From: CAVXNP01 sp963763305
GTDB lineage: Bacteria; Pseudomonadota; Gammaproteobacteria; Xanthomonadales; Rhodanobacteraceae
Length of the DNA: 64,000 nucleotides
NCBI GenBank assembly: GCA_963763305.1
Contig: CAVXNP010000001.1
Span: 1,054,001-1,118,000, forward strand
Direction of reading: 5' to 3'
Made by a program: the position numbers and the translations under genes. Below are positions 8,129 to 16,539 of this stretch, piece by piece. Every line of letters starts with the position of its first letter. Within the stretch, counting starts at the first letter, position 1. The notes under the pieces are model-generated. The model did no database searches, was not told where the DNA came from, and saw only the letters and a program-made list of their open reading frames with translations.

Positions 8129-10302
8129 TACAGCGGATAGCGATAGGCGCCGCTGACCACGCCGGTGCGGCGCACCCGGCGGATCACATCGGCCAGGTGC
8201 TTGCGGTTCCGTACCTCCATGGCGAACAGCAAGGTCGCCGCGGCGGCGTCGCGCTCGACGTACTCGACGTTCTCGATGTTGGAGTCCCCCGCCGCGATCG
8301 CCGCGGCCACCGTGGCCAGCACGCCCGGCCGGTTGATCACCTCGATCCGCAGCTCGGCGCGGTAGTCGCCCTGCACCCCGCGATCCCACTCGATCGCCAC
8401 GCATCGCTCGGGCATCTTGCGCAGCTCGGCCACGTTCGGACATTCGACCCGGTGAACCACGATTCCCTTGCCCGAGGACAGGTAGCCGATGATCTCGTCA
8501 CCCGGCAGCGGATGACAGCAATTGCCGAAGCTCAGCACGCCACGCTCGGCGCCGGTGATGCGGATCTTTTCGCTGCTCGGCGCCACCGTCGGCGCGGCGC
8601 CGGACTCACCGGCTGCCGCGCGGCGGGAGGCCAGCAACTGGTTGGCGACCATGTCCGGCATGCGGTTGCCCAGTGCAATGTCGGCGAGCAATTCCTCCAG
8701 CCGGCGCAGCTTGGATTCCTCCAGAAAGCGCTCCAGCACTGCCGGTGGAATGGCATCAAGGCTGGTGCCGCGGGCATCCAGCGCACGATCGAGCATGCGA
8801 TGGCCGAAGTCCACCGCATCCTCGTGCTGCAGGTGCTTCAGGTACTGCCTGATCGCGGTGCGCGCCTTGCCGGTGACCACGAATTCCAGCCAGGCCGGAT
8901 TGGGCATCGCCGACGGCGCGGTGATGATCTCCACCAGTTGCCCGGATTCGAGCCGCGTGCGCAGCGGCAACAGCTTCTTGTCGATGCGCGCGGCGACCGC
9001 GTGATCGCCCACATCGGTATGCACCGCGAAGGCGAAATCCAGCGCGGTGGCATTGCGCGGCAGCGACAGGATGTCGCCGCGCGGCGTGAACAGGTAGACC
9101 TCGTCGGGGAACAGGTCGATCTTGACGTTTTCGATGAACTCCGAGGACGACGCGGTGTGCGCCTGGCTGTCGGCCAGTGACGAGAGCCACTCGCGCGCCC
9201 GCGCCTGGGCACTGTTGGCCGGACCCGAATCGGTCTTGTAGGCCCAATGCGCCGCCACACCGCGCTCGGCGACCGAGTCCATCTCGGACGTGCGGATCTG
9301 CACTTCGATGGGCGCGCCGAACGGACCCAGCAGCACGGTGTGCAGCGACTGGTATCCGTTCGCCTTGGAGATGGCTATGAAGTCCTTGAAACGGCGATCG
9401 ACCGGCTTGTACAGCGCGTGCACCACGCCCAGGGCCATGTAGCAGGCCATCGCGCTGTCGACCACCACCCGAAAGCCGTAGACGTCCATCAGCTGCGCGA
9501 AGCTCTTGTGCTCGCCGCGCATCTTCGAATAGATGCTCCAGGGCGACTTGATTCGCCCGACCACCCGCGCCGGCAACTGCTCGGCGGCCAGCCGAGCGGT
9601 CAGCGCCGCCTCGATCTTGATCATCGCCTCGCGGCGGTTGCCCAGCGCGGCACGGATACGCTCGCTGATGACGCGATAGCGGTCCGGATACAACGCGCGG
9701 AAGCCCAGGTCCTGCAGCTCGGCCTTGAACTTGTTCATGCCCAAACGCTGCGCGATCGGCGCGTAGATCTCCAGCGTCTCGCGGGCGATCCGCCGGCGCG
9801 AGGACGCGTCCTTGGAGCCGAGCGTGCGCATGTTGTGCAGGCGATCGGCCAGCTTGATCAGGATCACGCGGATGTCGCGGGCCATCGCCAGCAGCATCTT
9901 GCGGAAGCTCTCCGCGTCGGCCTCCTGCCGGTTGCTGAAGCGCATCTTGTCCAGCTTGGTGACACCGTCGACCAGTTCGGCCACCACCTCGCCAAAATGG
10001 GTCGCCAGCTCGGCGCGATCCAGCGCGGTGTCCTCCAGCGTGTCATGCAGGATGGCCGCGATGATCGTCTCGGCATCCAGGCCCAGCTCAGCCAGGATAC
10101 CGGCGACTGCCACCGGATGGGTGATGTAGGGCTCGCCGCTCTTGCGCTCCTGGCCCCGGTGCGCATGCGCACCGACCTCGTACGCATGCAGTACGCGAGC
10201 GACCTGCGCTTCGGGCAGATACGCCACGCGCTCTTTCAGCGCCAGCACATACGGAGGCAGCAAAGAGGAATCCACGGGAGCGGGGTGCGGGGCCGTCGGC
10301 AT
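8128..10302 (-). CDS. spoT: Bifunctional (p)ppGpp synthetase/hydrolase SpoT
   Basis: 724 residues with the full Rel/SpoT layout. The HD hydrolase domain has the key H86-D87 in I-L-H-D-T-L-E-D-T. The synthetase domain contains the R-F-K-D element typical of bifunctional enzymes (RelA-type synthetases carry E-x-D-D) and Y-Q-S-L-H-T. Then follow a TGS domain (around V-Y-L-F-T-P-R-G-D), a helical/zinc-finger region with C-C-H-P, and a C-terminal ACT domain (R-I-E-V-I-N-R-P-G-V-L). Start at ATG 10302 with GAAGG upstream. It follows rpoZ on the same strand by 108 bp, the usual partnership; gmk, often in the same operon, is displaced 5 kb away. Confidence 0.97.
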   Translation of the reverse strand: MPTAPHPAPVDSSLLPPYVLALKERVAYLPEAQVARVLHAYEVGAHAHRGQERKSGEPYITHPVAVAGILAELGLDAETIIAAILHDTLEDTALDRAELATHFGEVVAELVDGVTKLDKMRFSNRQEADAESFRKMLLAMARDIRVILIKLADRLHNMRTLGSKDASSRRRIARETLEIYAPIAQRLGMNKFKAELQDLGFRALYPDRYRVISERIRAALGNRREAMIKIEAALTARLAAEQLPARVVGRIKSPWSIYSKMRGEHKSFAQLMDVYGFRVVVDSAMACYMALGVVHALYKPVDRRFKDFIAISKANGYQSLHTVLLGPFGAPIEVQIRTSEMDSVAERGVAAHWAYKTDSGPANSAQARAREWLSSLADSQAHTASSSEFIENVKIDLFPDEVYLFTPRGDILSLPRNATALDFAFAVHTDVGDHAVAARIDKKLLPLRTRLESGQLVEIITAPSAMPNPAWLEFVVTGKARTAIRQYLKHLQHEDAVDFGHRMLDRALDARGTSLDAIPPAVLERFLEESKLRRLEELLADIALGNRMPDMVANQLLASRRAAAGESGAAPTVAPSSEKIRITGAERGVLSFGNCCHPLPGDEIIGYLSSGKGIVVHRVECPNVAELRKMPERCVAIEWDRGVQGDYRAELRIEVINRPGVLATVAAAIAAGDSNIENVEYVERDAAAATLLFAMEVRNRKHLADVIRRVRRTGVVSGAYRYPL

Positions 10303-10410
10303 GGGCGACCCTTCAGGCGGCCGGCGTGCGGGGCAATCCCTTGCGCGCGGCCAGGACGCCGGCAGACAGGCCGGCAAGGCGACTGTGCGTCGGACAGCCG
10401 CCCGGGCACA

Positions 10411-10701
10411 TCACTCGTCGCCGACCTTGGACAGGTCGTCATCCACCTCGGCGGCGGCCCATTCCAGCGCCTCGCGTTCGGCACGCTCGCGCTCGGCCCG
10501 ATCGATCTCGTCGATGGTGGCCTGGTCGATGCGGCGATCCGCGATCTCGCGCAGCGCCAACACAGTGGGCTTGTCGTGATCGGGATTGACCGCCGGTTCG
10601 GCGCCCTTCTCGAGCTGGCGGGCGCGCTTGGTCGCCATCAACACCAGTTCGAAGCGGTTGTCGACCACCTCGAGGCAGTCTTCCACGGTAATGCGGGCCA
10701 T
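10411..10701 (-). CDS. rpoZ: DNA-directed RNA polymerase omega subunit
   Basis: 96 residues starting M-A-R-I-T-V-E-D-C-L, with N-R-F-E-L-V-L-M-A-T-K-R-A-R-Q-L and K-P-T-V-L-A-L-R-E-I, all omega hallmarks. It assists assembly of the beta-prime subunit and forms part of one ppGpp site, which fits its position directly upstream of spoT. The C-terminal 25 residues are acidic and variable, as in other members. Confidence 0.97.
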   Translation of the reverse strand: MARITVEDCLEVVDNRFELVLMATKRARQLEKGAEPAVNPDHDKPTVLALREIADRRIDQATIDEIDRAERERAEREALEWAAAEVDDDLSKVGDE

Positions 10702-10911
10702 GCGAAATCCTCAACGGGTAAAGATACTTACAAGTACCGGCAGTGTAGCCATGCGCCGCTTGGCTGGCAATGCGCATTGCGCGTATCATGCGCGGTTCGC
10801 CAGCCCACCCTGCATGCACGCGTCCGCGAAAGACCGCCGAAAGCTGTACACAATATAAAACCAGACGGTACACTAAACGCAACGCTTACGTTGCACACCG
10901 ATCCCGGACCG
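10702..10911. promoter_or_regulatory. Divergent intergenic region of rpoZ and mlaA with a small palindrome
   Basis: 210 bp between two divergent genes, so both promoters should lie here. An A/T-rich patch (about 10847-10862, CACAATATAAAACC) is the best -10 candidate for mlaA. GCAACG-CTTA-CGTTGC (10879-10894) is a perfect 6-bp palindrome ending 17 bp before the mlaA start; it could be an operator or a hairpin in the leader. No confident -35 box was found. Confidence 0.3.
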
Positions 10912-11769
10912 ATGCCATTCGCACTTCCTCTTCCGCTGAAACGCTGCCTGCCACTGGCTGCAATGGTCCTGCTGGCCGGCTGCGCTATCGCGAAGCCGCG
11001 CACGGACGATCCGCTGGAGAAGTACAACCGCAAGGTGTACGCCTTCAATGACGCGTTGGACAAGGCGGTGATCCGCCCGGTGGCGGTGGGCTACCGCAAG
11101 GTCACCAACCCGCCCGTGCGGCGATCGGTCAGCGATTTCTTCACCAACATCCGCATGCCGATCACCGTGGCCAACGACCTGCTGCAGGCCCGGCCCAAGC
11201 AGGCCGTGCAGAGCACCGGCCGCTTTCTGGTCAACCTGACGCTGGGCCTGGGCGGCTTCTTCGATCCCGCCAGCCAACTGGGCATACCGCTGGAGGACAA
11301 CGATTTCGGCGTCACCCTGGCGCGCTGGGGTTTCCCGGAGGGCGATTACCTGGTGCTGCCGCTGGTCGGCCCGTCCACCACCCGCGACATCTGGCGCTTG
11401 CCGGTGGACAGCTACTTCTTCGACCCATTGTCGCTGTATGCGCACAACAACCACTTCGAGTACGGCCAGCAGTTCGTTCCGCAGATGTTGTACCTGGTGA
11501 CGCTGCGCTCACGCGGCATCGACGCGGAGAGCTTCCTGCAGTCGGCTTACGATCCCTACGTGTTCGTGCGCGACGCCTACCGCCAGCGGCGGCTCTACCA
11601 GATCTACGACGGCAACCCGCCGGCGGAAATCATCGAGCGCATGCAGGGGCTGGACGAGGACGGCTTCGACCCCGAGCAACTGCTCGACGAGCAGCACAGC
11701 TGGGAAAACGACCACCCCCCGGCAGCACCCGCACCGGCAGCATCCTCGCCGCAGCCTGCCGCCCACTAG
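10912..11769 (+). CDS. mlaA: MlaA/VacJ family outer-membrane lipoprotein
   Basis: 285 residues. A short signal peptide ends in the lipobox L-L-A-G-C (Cys at residue 24), so the protein is lipidated and sent to the outer membrane. The mature part has the VacJ signatures D-P-L-E-K-Y-N-R, F-N-D-A-L-D, N-D-L-L-Q-A-R and F-G-V-T-L-A-R-W-G. MlaA extracts phospholipids from the outer leaflet and hands them to MlaC. The C-terminus has a Pro/Ala-rich tail. Unlike many genomes where mlaA is within or far from the operon, here it runs convergently into mlaFEDCB and shares a bidirectional terminator with it. The ribosome-binding site before ATG 10912 is weak. Confidence 0.95.
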   Translation: MPFALPLPLKRCLPLAAMVLLAGCAIAKPRTDDPLEKYNRKVYAFNDALDKAVIRPVAVGYRKVTNPPVRRSVSDFFTNIRMPITVANDLLQARPKQAVQSTGRFLVNLTLGLGGFFDPASQLGIPLEDNDFGVTLARWGFPEGDYLVLPLVGPSTTRDIWRLPVDSYFFDPLSLYAHNNHFEYGQQFVPQMLYLVTLRSRGIDAESFLQSAYDPYVFVRDAYRQRRLYQIYDGNPPAEIIERMQGLDEDGFDPEQLLDEQHSWENDHPPAAPAPAASSPQPAAH

Positions 11770-11922
11770 CGGGTTTGCTGTCGCGTCGCGGCAACGGCGC
11801 TTGCGGGGACCAACCTGCCACCCCGGGCACCCGGAAGCGCGTCGATCGGAGGCACCCGTGACAGGCGTCGGGAGCCGCTGGCGGCTCAGCATGAAGCCAC
11901 GGACTCGGTGCCGGGCACAAAG

Positions 11923-11945
11923 AAAAGGGCCGCAAGGGCCCTTTT
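11923..11945. terminator. Bidirectional terminator between mlaA and mlaB
   Basis: AAAAGGGCC (11923-11931) pairs perfectly with GGCCCTTTT (11937-11945) around a 5-nt loop. Being A-rich at one foot and T-rich at the other, it can terminate transcripts from both convergent units. Confidence 0.85.
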
Positions 11946-11990
11946 CCGGCGCAGCCGGGGCTGGCCGCGAGACACGGCTGCCCGCGCGGT

Positions 11991-12287
11991 TCAGCCGACC
12001 ATCGACTCCACTTCGCAGACCTTCGCCAGTGCGCGCATGCCTTCGGGAAGACGGTGCACGGCGAGCGTCCGTCCCTGCTTCAGCGCTTCGGCCTGGGCGG
12101 CCAGAATGCACGCCAGGCCGGCGCTGTCGCTGTGTGATATTCCACCCAGATCGATGGATTTCGCCGGCTGTCCGGCCAGCGCCTCGGTGATCTCGCGCAA
12201 GGCCCGCGCCGCGGTCTCGAACGTCAGCTCACCGCTGGCTGCCAGTGCGCCATCGGCCTCACGCCGCAGCTCGAACGGTGCACTCAT
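11991..12287 (-). CDS. mlaB: STAS-domain protein of the Mla transporter (MlaB-like)
   Basis: 98 residues, a single STAS domain. The segment I-D-L-G-G-I-S-H-S-D-S-A-G-L matches the STAS loop with a conserved Ser. MlaB binds the ATPase MlaF and is needed for assembly and activity of the MlaFEDB complex on the cytoplasmic face of the inner membrane. The start codon overlaps the mlaC stop by four bases (ATGA), and it is the last gene of the operon. Confidence 0.88.
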   Translation of the reverse strand: MSAPFELRREADGALAASGELTFETAARALREITEALAGQPAKSIDLGGISHSDSAGLACILAAQAEALKQGRTLAVHRLPEGMRALAKVCEVESMVG

Positions 12288-12955
12288 GGCGCCTTGTTGT
12301 CCTGCTCCAGCTGCTGCAGCGCGTTCTCGCCCTGCGTCTCCAGGTTGGTGATCAGCTTGTCGATGCCCACCTTGCGTACTTCGGCGTCGACCTGGTTGCG
12401 GTAGTTGGTGACGTAGGAGATACCTTCGATGATCACGTCATAGGCCTTCCAGTCGCCGCTGCGGCTCTTGCGAAAGGCGTAGTCGACCGAAAGCTTCTTG
12501 CCGTCGTCCAGCACGACCTGGGTGCGCACCACGGTGCGCTTGTCGTTGAGGTCGCCATTGAACGGAAGCACCTGCACCGCACCCTTGGTGTAGTTGAGCA
12601 GACCCTCCGCGTAGCGGTGGGTGATCGAGTTGTAGAACGCGCGGGCGAAACGCTCACGCTGCTGCGGCGTGGCCTCGCGGGCATGCCGACCGAGCACCAG
12701 GATCGAGGCGTAGTCGATGTCGAAATGCGGCAGGAACACGTCGTCGATCACCGAGATCAGCTTTTCCTTGTCGCCGCGCAACTGCTCGCGATGACCGGCA
12801 ATGGCCTGGTCCAGGTCGTGCGTGATGGTCTGGACCACCTGCTCGGGTGTCTGCTGGGACGCGCTCGCCGAAGCGGCCGCGTCCTGGGCCAGCACCGGGG
12901 CAACGAACAGTCCGCCGCAGGCCACAGCGGTGGCAAGAGCCAGGTTGCGCAACAT
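12284..12955 (-). CDS. mlaC: Periplasmic phospholipid-binding protein MlaC
   Basis: 223 residues with a cleavable signal peptide (hydrophobic 4-20, cleavage after A-P-V-L-A-Q or nearby). The mature part has the Ttg2D/MlaC features: a helical start (T-P-E-Q-V-V-Q-T-I), F-D-I-D-Y-A-S-I-L-V-L-G, and F-Y-N-S-I-T-H-R-Y-A. MlaC carries phospholipid across the periplasm between MlaA-OmpC/F and MlaD. The ATG at 12955 is preferred over an ORF start nine codons upstream because AAGGAG stands 8 bases before it. It is 23 bp after mlaD. Confidence 0.93.
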   Translation of the reverse strand: MLRNLALATAVACGGLFVAPVLAQDAAASASASQQTPEQVVQTITHDLDQAIAGHREQLRGDKEKLISVIDDVFLPHFDIDYASILVLGRHAREATPQQRERFARAFYNSITHRYAEGLLNYTKGAVQVLPFNGDLNDKRTVVRTQVVLDDGKKLSVDYAFRKSRSGDWKAYDVIIEGISYVTNYRNQVDAEVRKVGIDKLITNLETQGENALQQLEQDNKAP

Positions 12956-12978
12956 GATTGAACTCCTTGGCACCGGCA

Positions 12979-13851
12979 TCATCGATTGCCGGTGGTGTGG
13001 TCGGTGGAAGGCGCGTCACCCGGCTTCTTGTCCGAGGGCGAACCGTTGACGAGGAACTTGCCGATCAGGTCTTCAAGCTGCATCGCGGACTGGGTCAGGA
13101 TCATCTCGTCGCCATTGGCCAGCATCTCCGGGGAACCGCCGGGCTGGATCGCAACGTACTGGGTGCCGATCAAACCGCTGGTGAACACGGCGGCGGCCGA
13201 GTCGTCCGGGATCTGGTCGTATTTCTTGTCGATCGCCAGCCAGACCTCGGCATCGAGCTTCACCGGGTCGACCTGCACCGCGGCCACGCTGCCGATCGCC
13301 ACGCCGGCCATCTTCACTGGCGCGCCCACGGACAGTGAGCCCACATTGCTGAACCGTGCCTTCACGCGGTAGGTGCCGCCCAGATGATCGGCCGCACCGC
13401 CGGCGCCGAAGAACTTGCCCAGCATCTCCTCCAGCTGCTGCGCCGGCCGGGTCAGTGCCAGCGTGCCGCCGTCGGCCAGCGGCTTGTCCGAGCGGCCGTA
13501 GGCTATGCCGATGTACTGGTCGCCGAGCAGGCCGCTGGTGTAGATGTTGGCGACCGAGTCGCTGGGTATGGCGTTGTAGCGTCGGTCGATCGACAGCTTC
13601 ACGTCCGCCGCCTCGCCATGCGGGTCCAGCGCGATCGACTCGACCTGGCCGATACGCACCCCGGCCACCTTCACCGGCGCGCGCTCCTTGAGCTGCCCGA
13701 CGTTGGCGAAATGCGCGTCCACCACGTAGCTGTCGCCCTGGTGCACGTTGGCTACCGAGGTGGTCTGGGTCGCCAGGTAGGCCAGCGCGGCAAAGCCCAG
13801 CACGATGAACAGGCCCGTGCCGATGGCGTAGGAACTTCTCGGTTGGCTCAC
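12979..13851 (-). CDS. mlaD: MlaD-type MCE protein with two tandem MCE domains
   Basis: 290 residues: a single N-terminal membrane helix (about 9-28), then two consecutive MCE domains. The first (about 43-150) contains A-P-V-K-V-A-G-V-R-I-G and T-S-G-L-L-G-D-Q-Y-I-G-I. The second (about 162-270) contains A-P-V-K-M-A-G-V-A-I-G and T-S-G-L-I-G-T-Q-Y-V-A-I. Both end in a similar helix (Q-Q-L-E-E-M-L-G-K-F; M-Q-L-E-D-L-I-G-K-F). The better-known MlaD has one MCE domain in about 180 residues, so this is an internal duplication. It anchors the periplasmic ring that receives or delivers lipid to MlaFE. Confidence 0.92.
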   Translation of the reverse strand: MSQPRSSYAIGTGLFIVLGFAALAYLATQTTSVANVHQGDSYVVDAHFANVGQLKERAPVKVAGVRIGQVESIALDPHGEAADVKLSIDRRYNAIPSDSVANIYTSGLLGDQYIGIAYGRSDKPLADGGTLALTRPAQQLEEMLGKFFGAGGAADHLGGTYRVKARFSNVGSLSVGAPVKMAGVAIGSVAAVQVDPVKLDAEVWLAIDKKYDQIPDDSAAAVFTSGLIGTQYVAIQPGGSPEMLANGDEMILTQSAMQLEDLIGKFLVNGSPSDKKPGDAPSTDHTTGNR

Positions 13852-13926
13852 GGCACGATCCTCATGGGAGTGTGGCTCGAAGAAAGACAGAACGGCGAAG
13901 AGGGATACACGGTGGTCATCGGCAGG

Positions 13927-14703
13927 TCACATGAGGAAGGCAGTCAGGACGAAATCCAGCGCCAGGATGGCAATCGAGGACGCCACCACGGTGCGCGTGG
14001 TCGCGTGCGCCACGCCCTCGCTGGTGGGCGCCGTGGCGAAGCCCTGGTACACCGCGATCAGCGATACCACCGCGCCAAAGGCCAGGCTCTTGAACAGCAC
14101 CCCGTTGACGATGTCGGTGCGCAGTTCCACCACCGCGGTCATGTTCGACCAGAACGTGCCATTGTCGATGCCCAGCCAGGTCACCCCGACCAGGTGCCCG
14201 CCGAACACCGCCATCGCGCAGAACACGCAGGCCAGCAGCGGCATCGCGATCAGCCCGGCCAGGAAGCGCGGCGTGGCGACGTAGGCGATCGGATCGACCG
14301 CCATCATCTCCATCGCCGAGATCTGGTCGGTGGCGCGCATCAGGCCGATCTCGGCAGTCACCGCGGTCCCGGCCCGGCCGGCGAACAGCAGCGCGGTCAC
14401 CACCGGGCCCAGCTCGCGGTAAACCGACAGCGCCACCACCATGCCACTGGCCGAGGTGCCGCCGAAGATCGACAGCACGTGGTACAGCTGCAGCATCAGC
14501 ACCATGCCCACGAACAGTCCGCAGACCATGATGATGGTCAGGCTCATGGCGCCGACGAACCACAACTGCCGCACGGTCTCGCGGATGTAGCGCAGGCTGC
14601 GCGGCACGCCCGCCAACAAGGTCAGCAGGAAAAGGCCGCAGGCGCCGATCTGTGCCAGCGCGTGGACCACGGCGCTGCCATTGGAAGATGTCCGGGCGTT
14701 CAT
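13927..14703 (-). CDS. mlaE: ABC transporter permease MlaE
   Basis: 258 residues, five or six hydrophobic segments, the permease of the Mla lipid ABC transporter. Family features include the amphipathic N-terminal interfacial helix, G-L-F-V-G-M-V-L, R-E-L-G-P-V-V-T-A-L-L-F-A-G-R-A-G-T-A (MlaE coupling region) and A-E-I-G-L-M. The start codon overlaps the mlaF stop by four bases. A 75-bp gap precedes mlaD, the largest in the operon. Confidence 0.95.
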   Translation of the reverse strand: MNARTSSNGSAVVHALAQIGACGLFLLTLLAGVPRSLRYIRETVRQLWFVGAMSLTIIMVCGLFVGMVLMLQLYHVLSIFGGTSASGMVVALSVYRELGPVVTALLFAGRAGTAVTAEIGLMRATDQISAMEMMAVDPIAYVATPRFLAGLIAMPLLACVFCAMAVFGGHLVGVTWLGIDNGTFWSNMTAVVELRTDIVNGVLFKSLAFGAVVSLIAVYQGFATAPTSEGVAHATTRTVVASSIAILALDFVLTAFLM

Positions 14704-15539
14704 GCGCGCTCCCCCTTCGACAGACCCAACTCCGCCGCGAAGTCGCCGGCCGGATACTGGAACGGCACCGGGCCATCCGCCTGGCCACCGAAGAACTGCC
14801 GGGTCCAGGGCGAGCCATCCTCGGCGATGGTCTTCGGATCGCCCTGCGCCACCACCTTGCCGTTGGCCAGCAGCAGCACGTGGTCGGCCACTTCCTGCAC
14901 CGCGGACAGCTCGTGCGACACCATCACGCTGGTGATGCCCAGGGTCTGGTTGAGCGTTCCGATCAGCTTGAGGATCTGGTTCAGCGCCACCGGGTCCAGC
15001 CCCACGAACGGCTCGTCGTAGAGGATCAGCATCGGGTCGAACACGATCGCCCGTGCCAATGCGACCCGGCGCGCCATGCCGCCGGACACCTCGTGCGGCA
15101 TCAGCCGCGCCGCGCCGCGCAGCCCGACCGCCTGCAGCTTCAGCAGCACCAGGTTGCGGATCAGCACCTCCGGCAGGCGGGTATGCTGGCGCAACGGAAA
15201 GGCCACGTTCTCGAACACGTCGAAGTCGGTCAGCAGCGCGGAATTCTGGAACAGGTAACCGATGCCTTCGCGCAGCTTGTACAGCTCGTCGCGGGCGAGC
15301 TCGCCCACGTTGCGCCCCTCCACCAGGATCTGTCCGCGGTCGGCGCGCATCTGCCCGGTGATGTGCTTGAGCAGGGTGGTCTTGCCGGTCCCGCTGGGAC
15401 CCATGATCGCGGTCACCTTGCCGCGCGGGATGTCCAGGTCCAGTCCGTCGAACACGGTCTTGCCGTTGAGTACGGTGGTCAGGCCGCGGATGCGCACCAC
15501 CATCGGATCGGTGGCATCGGCGCGAACGGATTCGGTCAT
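14700..15539 (-). CDS. mlaF: ABC transporter ATP-binding protein MlaF
   Basis: 279 residues. Walker A G-P-S-G-T-G-K-T-T, signature V-S-G-G-M-A-R-R, Walker B L-I-L-Y-D-E-P-F-V-G-L-D-P and the switch His in V-S-H-E-L are all present. M-A-R-R in place of the usual Q-x-R-R is characteristic of the Mla/Ttg2A ATPases. First gene of mlaFEDCB. The start is taken as ATG 15539; a TTG six codons earlier (15557) is in frame and cannot be excluded. Confidence 0.95.
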   Translation of the reverse strand: MTESVRADATDPMVVRIRGLTTVLNGKTVFDGLDLDIPRGKVTAIMGPSGTGKTTLLKHITGQMRADRGQILVEGRNVGELARDELYKLREGIGYLFQNSALLTDFDVFENVAFPLRQHTRLPEVLIRNLVLLKLQAVGLRGAARLMPHEVSGGMARRVALARAIVFDPMLILYDEPFVGLDPVALNQILKLIGTLNQTLGITSVMVSHELSAVQEVADHVLLLANGKVVAQGDPKTIAEDGSPWTRQFFGGQADGPVPFQYPAGDFAAELGLSKGERA

Positions 15540-15614
15540 GGCGTCAGGCGGGCGCAAGAGGAACGATCAAGGTAGCCGAAGAGCGCAGCGAAGACCATGC
15601 AGCGGCGTCCCGGC

Positions 15615-16247
15615 TCAGGCCAGCAGTTCATCGATCAGACGGGCGTGCCGTTGCCACTGCAGCGTGCTGCGCTGGCGCACCGCATGGACGATCGCCTGCA
15701 GCCCGCCCAGCGCCACCTCGAAATCATCGTTGACCAGGATGTAGTCGAACTCCCCGGCGTGGCTGATCTCCTCGCGCGAGTTGCGCAGGCGCCGCGCGAT
15801 CACCTCCTCGCTGTCCGAGCCGCGGCCGCGCAGGCGGCGCTCCAGCTCGGCCCGCGATGGCGGCAGGATGAACACGCTGACGCAGTCGGGCTTGCCCGCG
15901 CGCACCTGGCGCGCGCCCTGCCAGTCGATTTCCAGCAGCACGTCCCGACCCTGCCCCAGCAGCGCCTGCACCGTGTTGCGCGAGGTGCCGTACAGGTTGC
16001 CGTGTACTTCGGCGTGCTCCAGGAAGATCCCGGCAGCCACCTCCGCCTCGAACACGGCGCGCTCGACAAAGTGGTAATGAGTGCCGCTGGCCTCGCCCAA
16101 CCGCGGCTGGCGGGTGGTGTGGGAGACCGACAGCGAGATCGCCGGTTCACGCGCCAGCAGCGCATTGACCAGGGTCGACTTGCCCGCCCCGGAGGGCGCG
16201 GCCACGATGAACAAGGTGCCCTGGAGCACGCCGGTGTGCACGCTCAT
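15615..16247 (-). CDS. gmk: Guanylate kinase
   Basis: 210 residues. Walker A A-P-S-G-A-G-K-S-T, the GMP-binding S-H-T-T-R-Q-P-R and Y-G-T-S segments, and L-E-I-D-W-Q-G-A-R-Q-V are all in place. It phosphorylates GMP to GDP, feeding GTP and ppGpp pools. In many gammaproteobacteria gmk heads a gmk-rpoZ-spoT operon; here the mla genes lie between it and rpoZ. Start ATG 16247 is chosen; an in-frame GTG at 16259 is the alternative. Confidence 0.96.
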   Translation of the reverse strand: MSVHTGVLQGTLFIVAAPSGAGKSTLVNALLAREPAISLSVSHTTRQPRLGEASGTHYHFVERAVFEAEVAAGIFLEHAEVHGNLYGTSRNTVQALLGQGRDVLLEIDWQGARQVRAGKPDCVSVFILPPSRAELERRLRGRGSDSEEVIARRLRNSREEISHAGEFDYILVNDDFEVALGGLQAIVHAVRQRSTLQWQRHARLIDELLA

Positions 16248-16378
16248 GCCCGCACCCACCGCGCACAGCTGCAGATGGAAGCGGGACGGTGAAGGGCAGC
16301 AATATTCATCCGGCGAAGTATAGCGGGACTTCGCCCGGCGCCCGCTCCAGCCACCCAGCCGGGCTGGCGAAGGATGCC

Positions 16379-16539
16379 AGGAGCCTGTCGGGCCTTGGCG
16401 GTCGAGGCGAAAATCTGATGCGAAGACAGATTTTCAACGATTCGCCGGCCCATAGGGGTTCCACGGGCCAGGAAACGGCGGAAACATGGATCGCGCGGCC
16501 GCATTTGCAGCCCGGCCGACCAAAGTCCGACAGGCTCCT
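16379..16539. repeat. 161-bp inverted-repeat element, MITE-like
   Basis: AGGAGCCTGTCGG (16379-16391) is the exact reverse complement of 16527-16539, and the similarity continues imperfectly inward for about 15 bases (CTTGG and TCGG elements shared). The interior has a second palindrome, AAAATCTG ... CAGATTTT (16410-16434). No ORF of note lies inside. The right end falls on the stop codon of the SDR gene (TAG, complement of 16538-16540). I believe similar ends recur in Xanthomonadales genomes, but that is recollection; one copy only is visible here. Confidence 0.6.
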
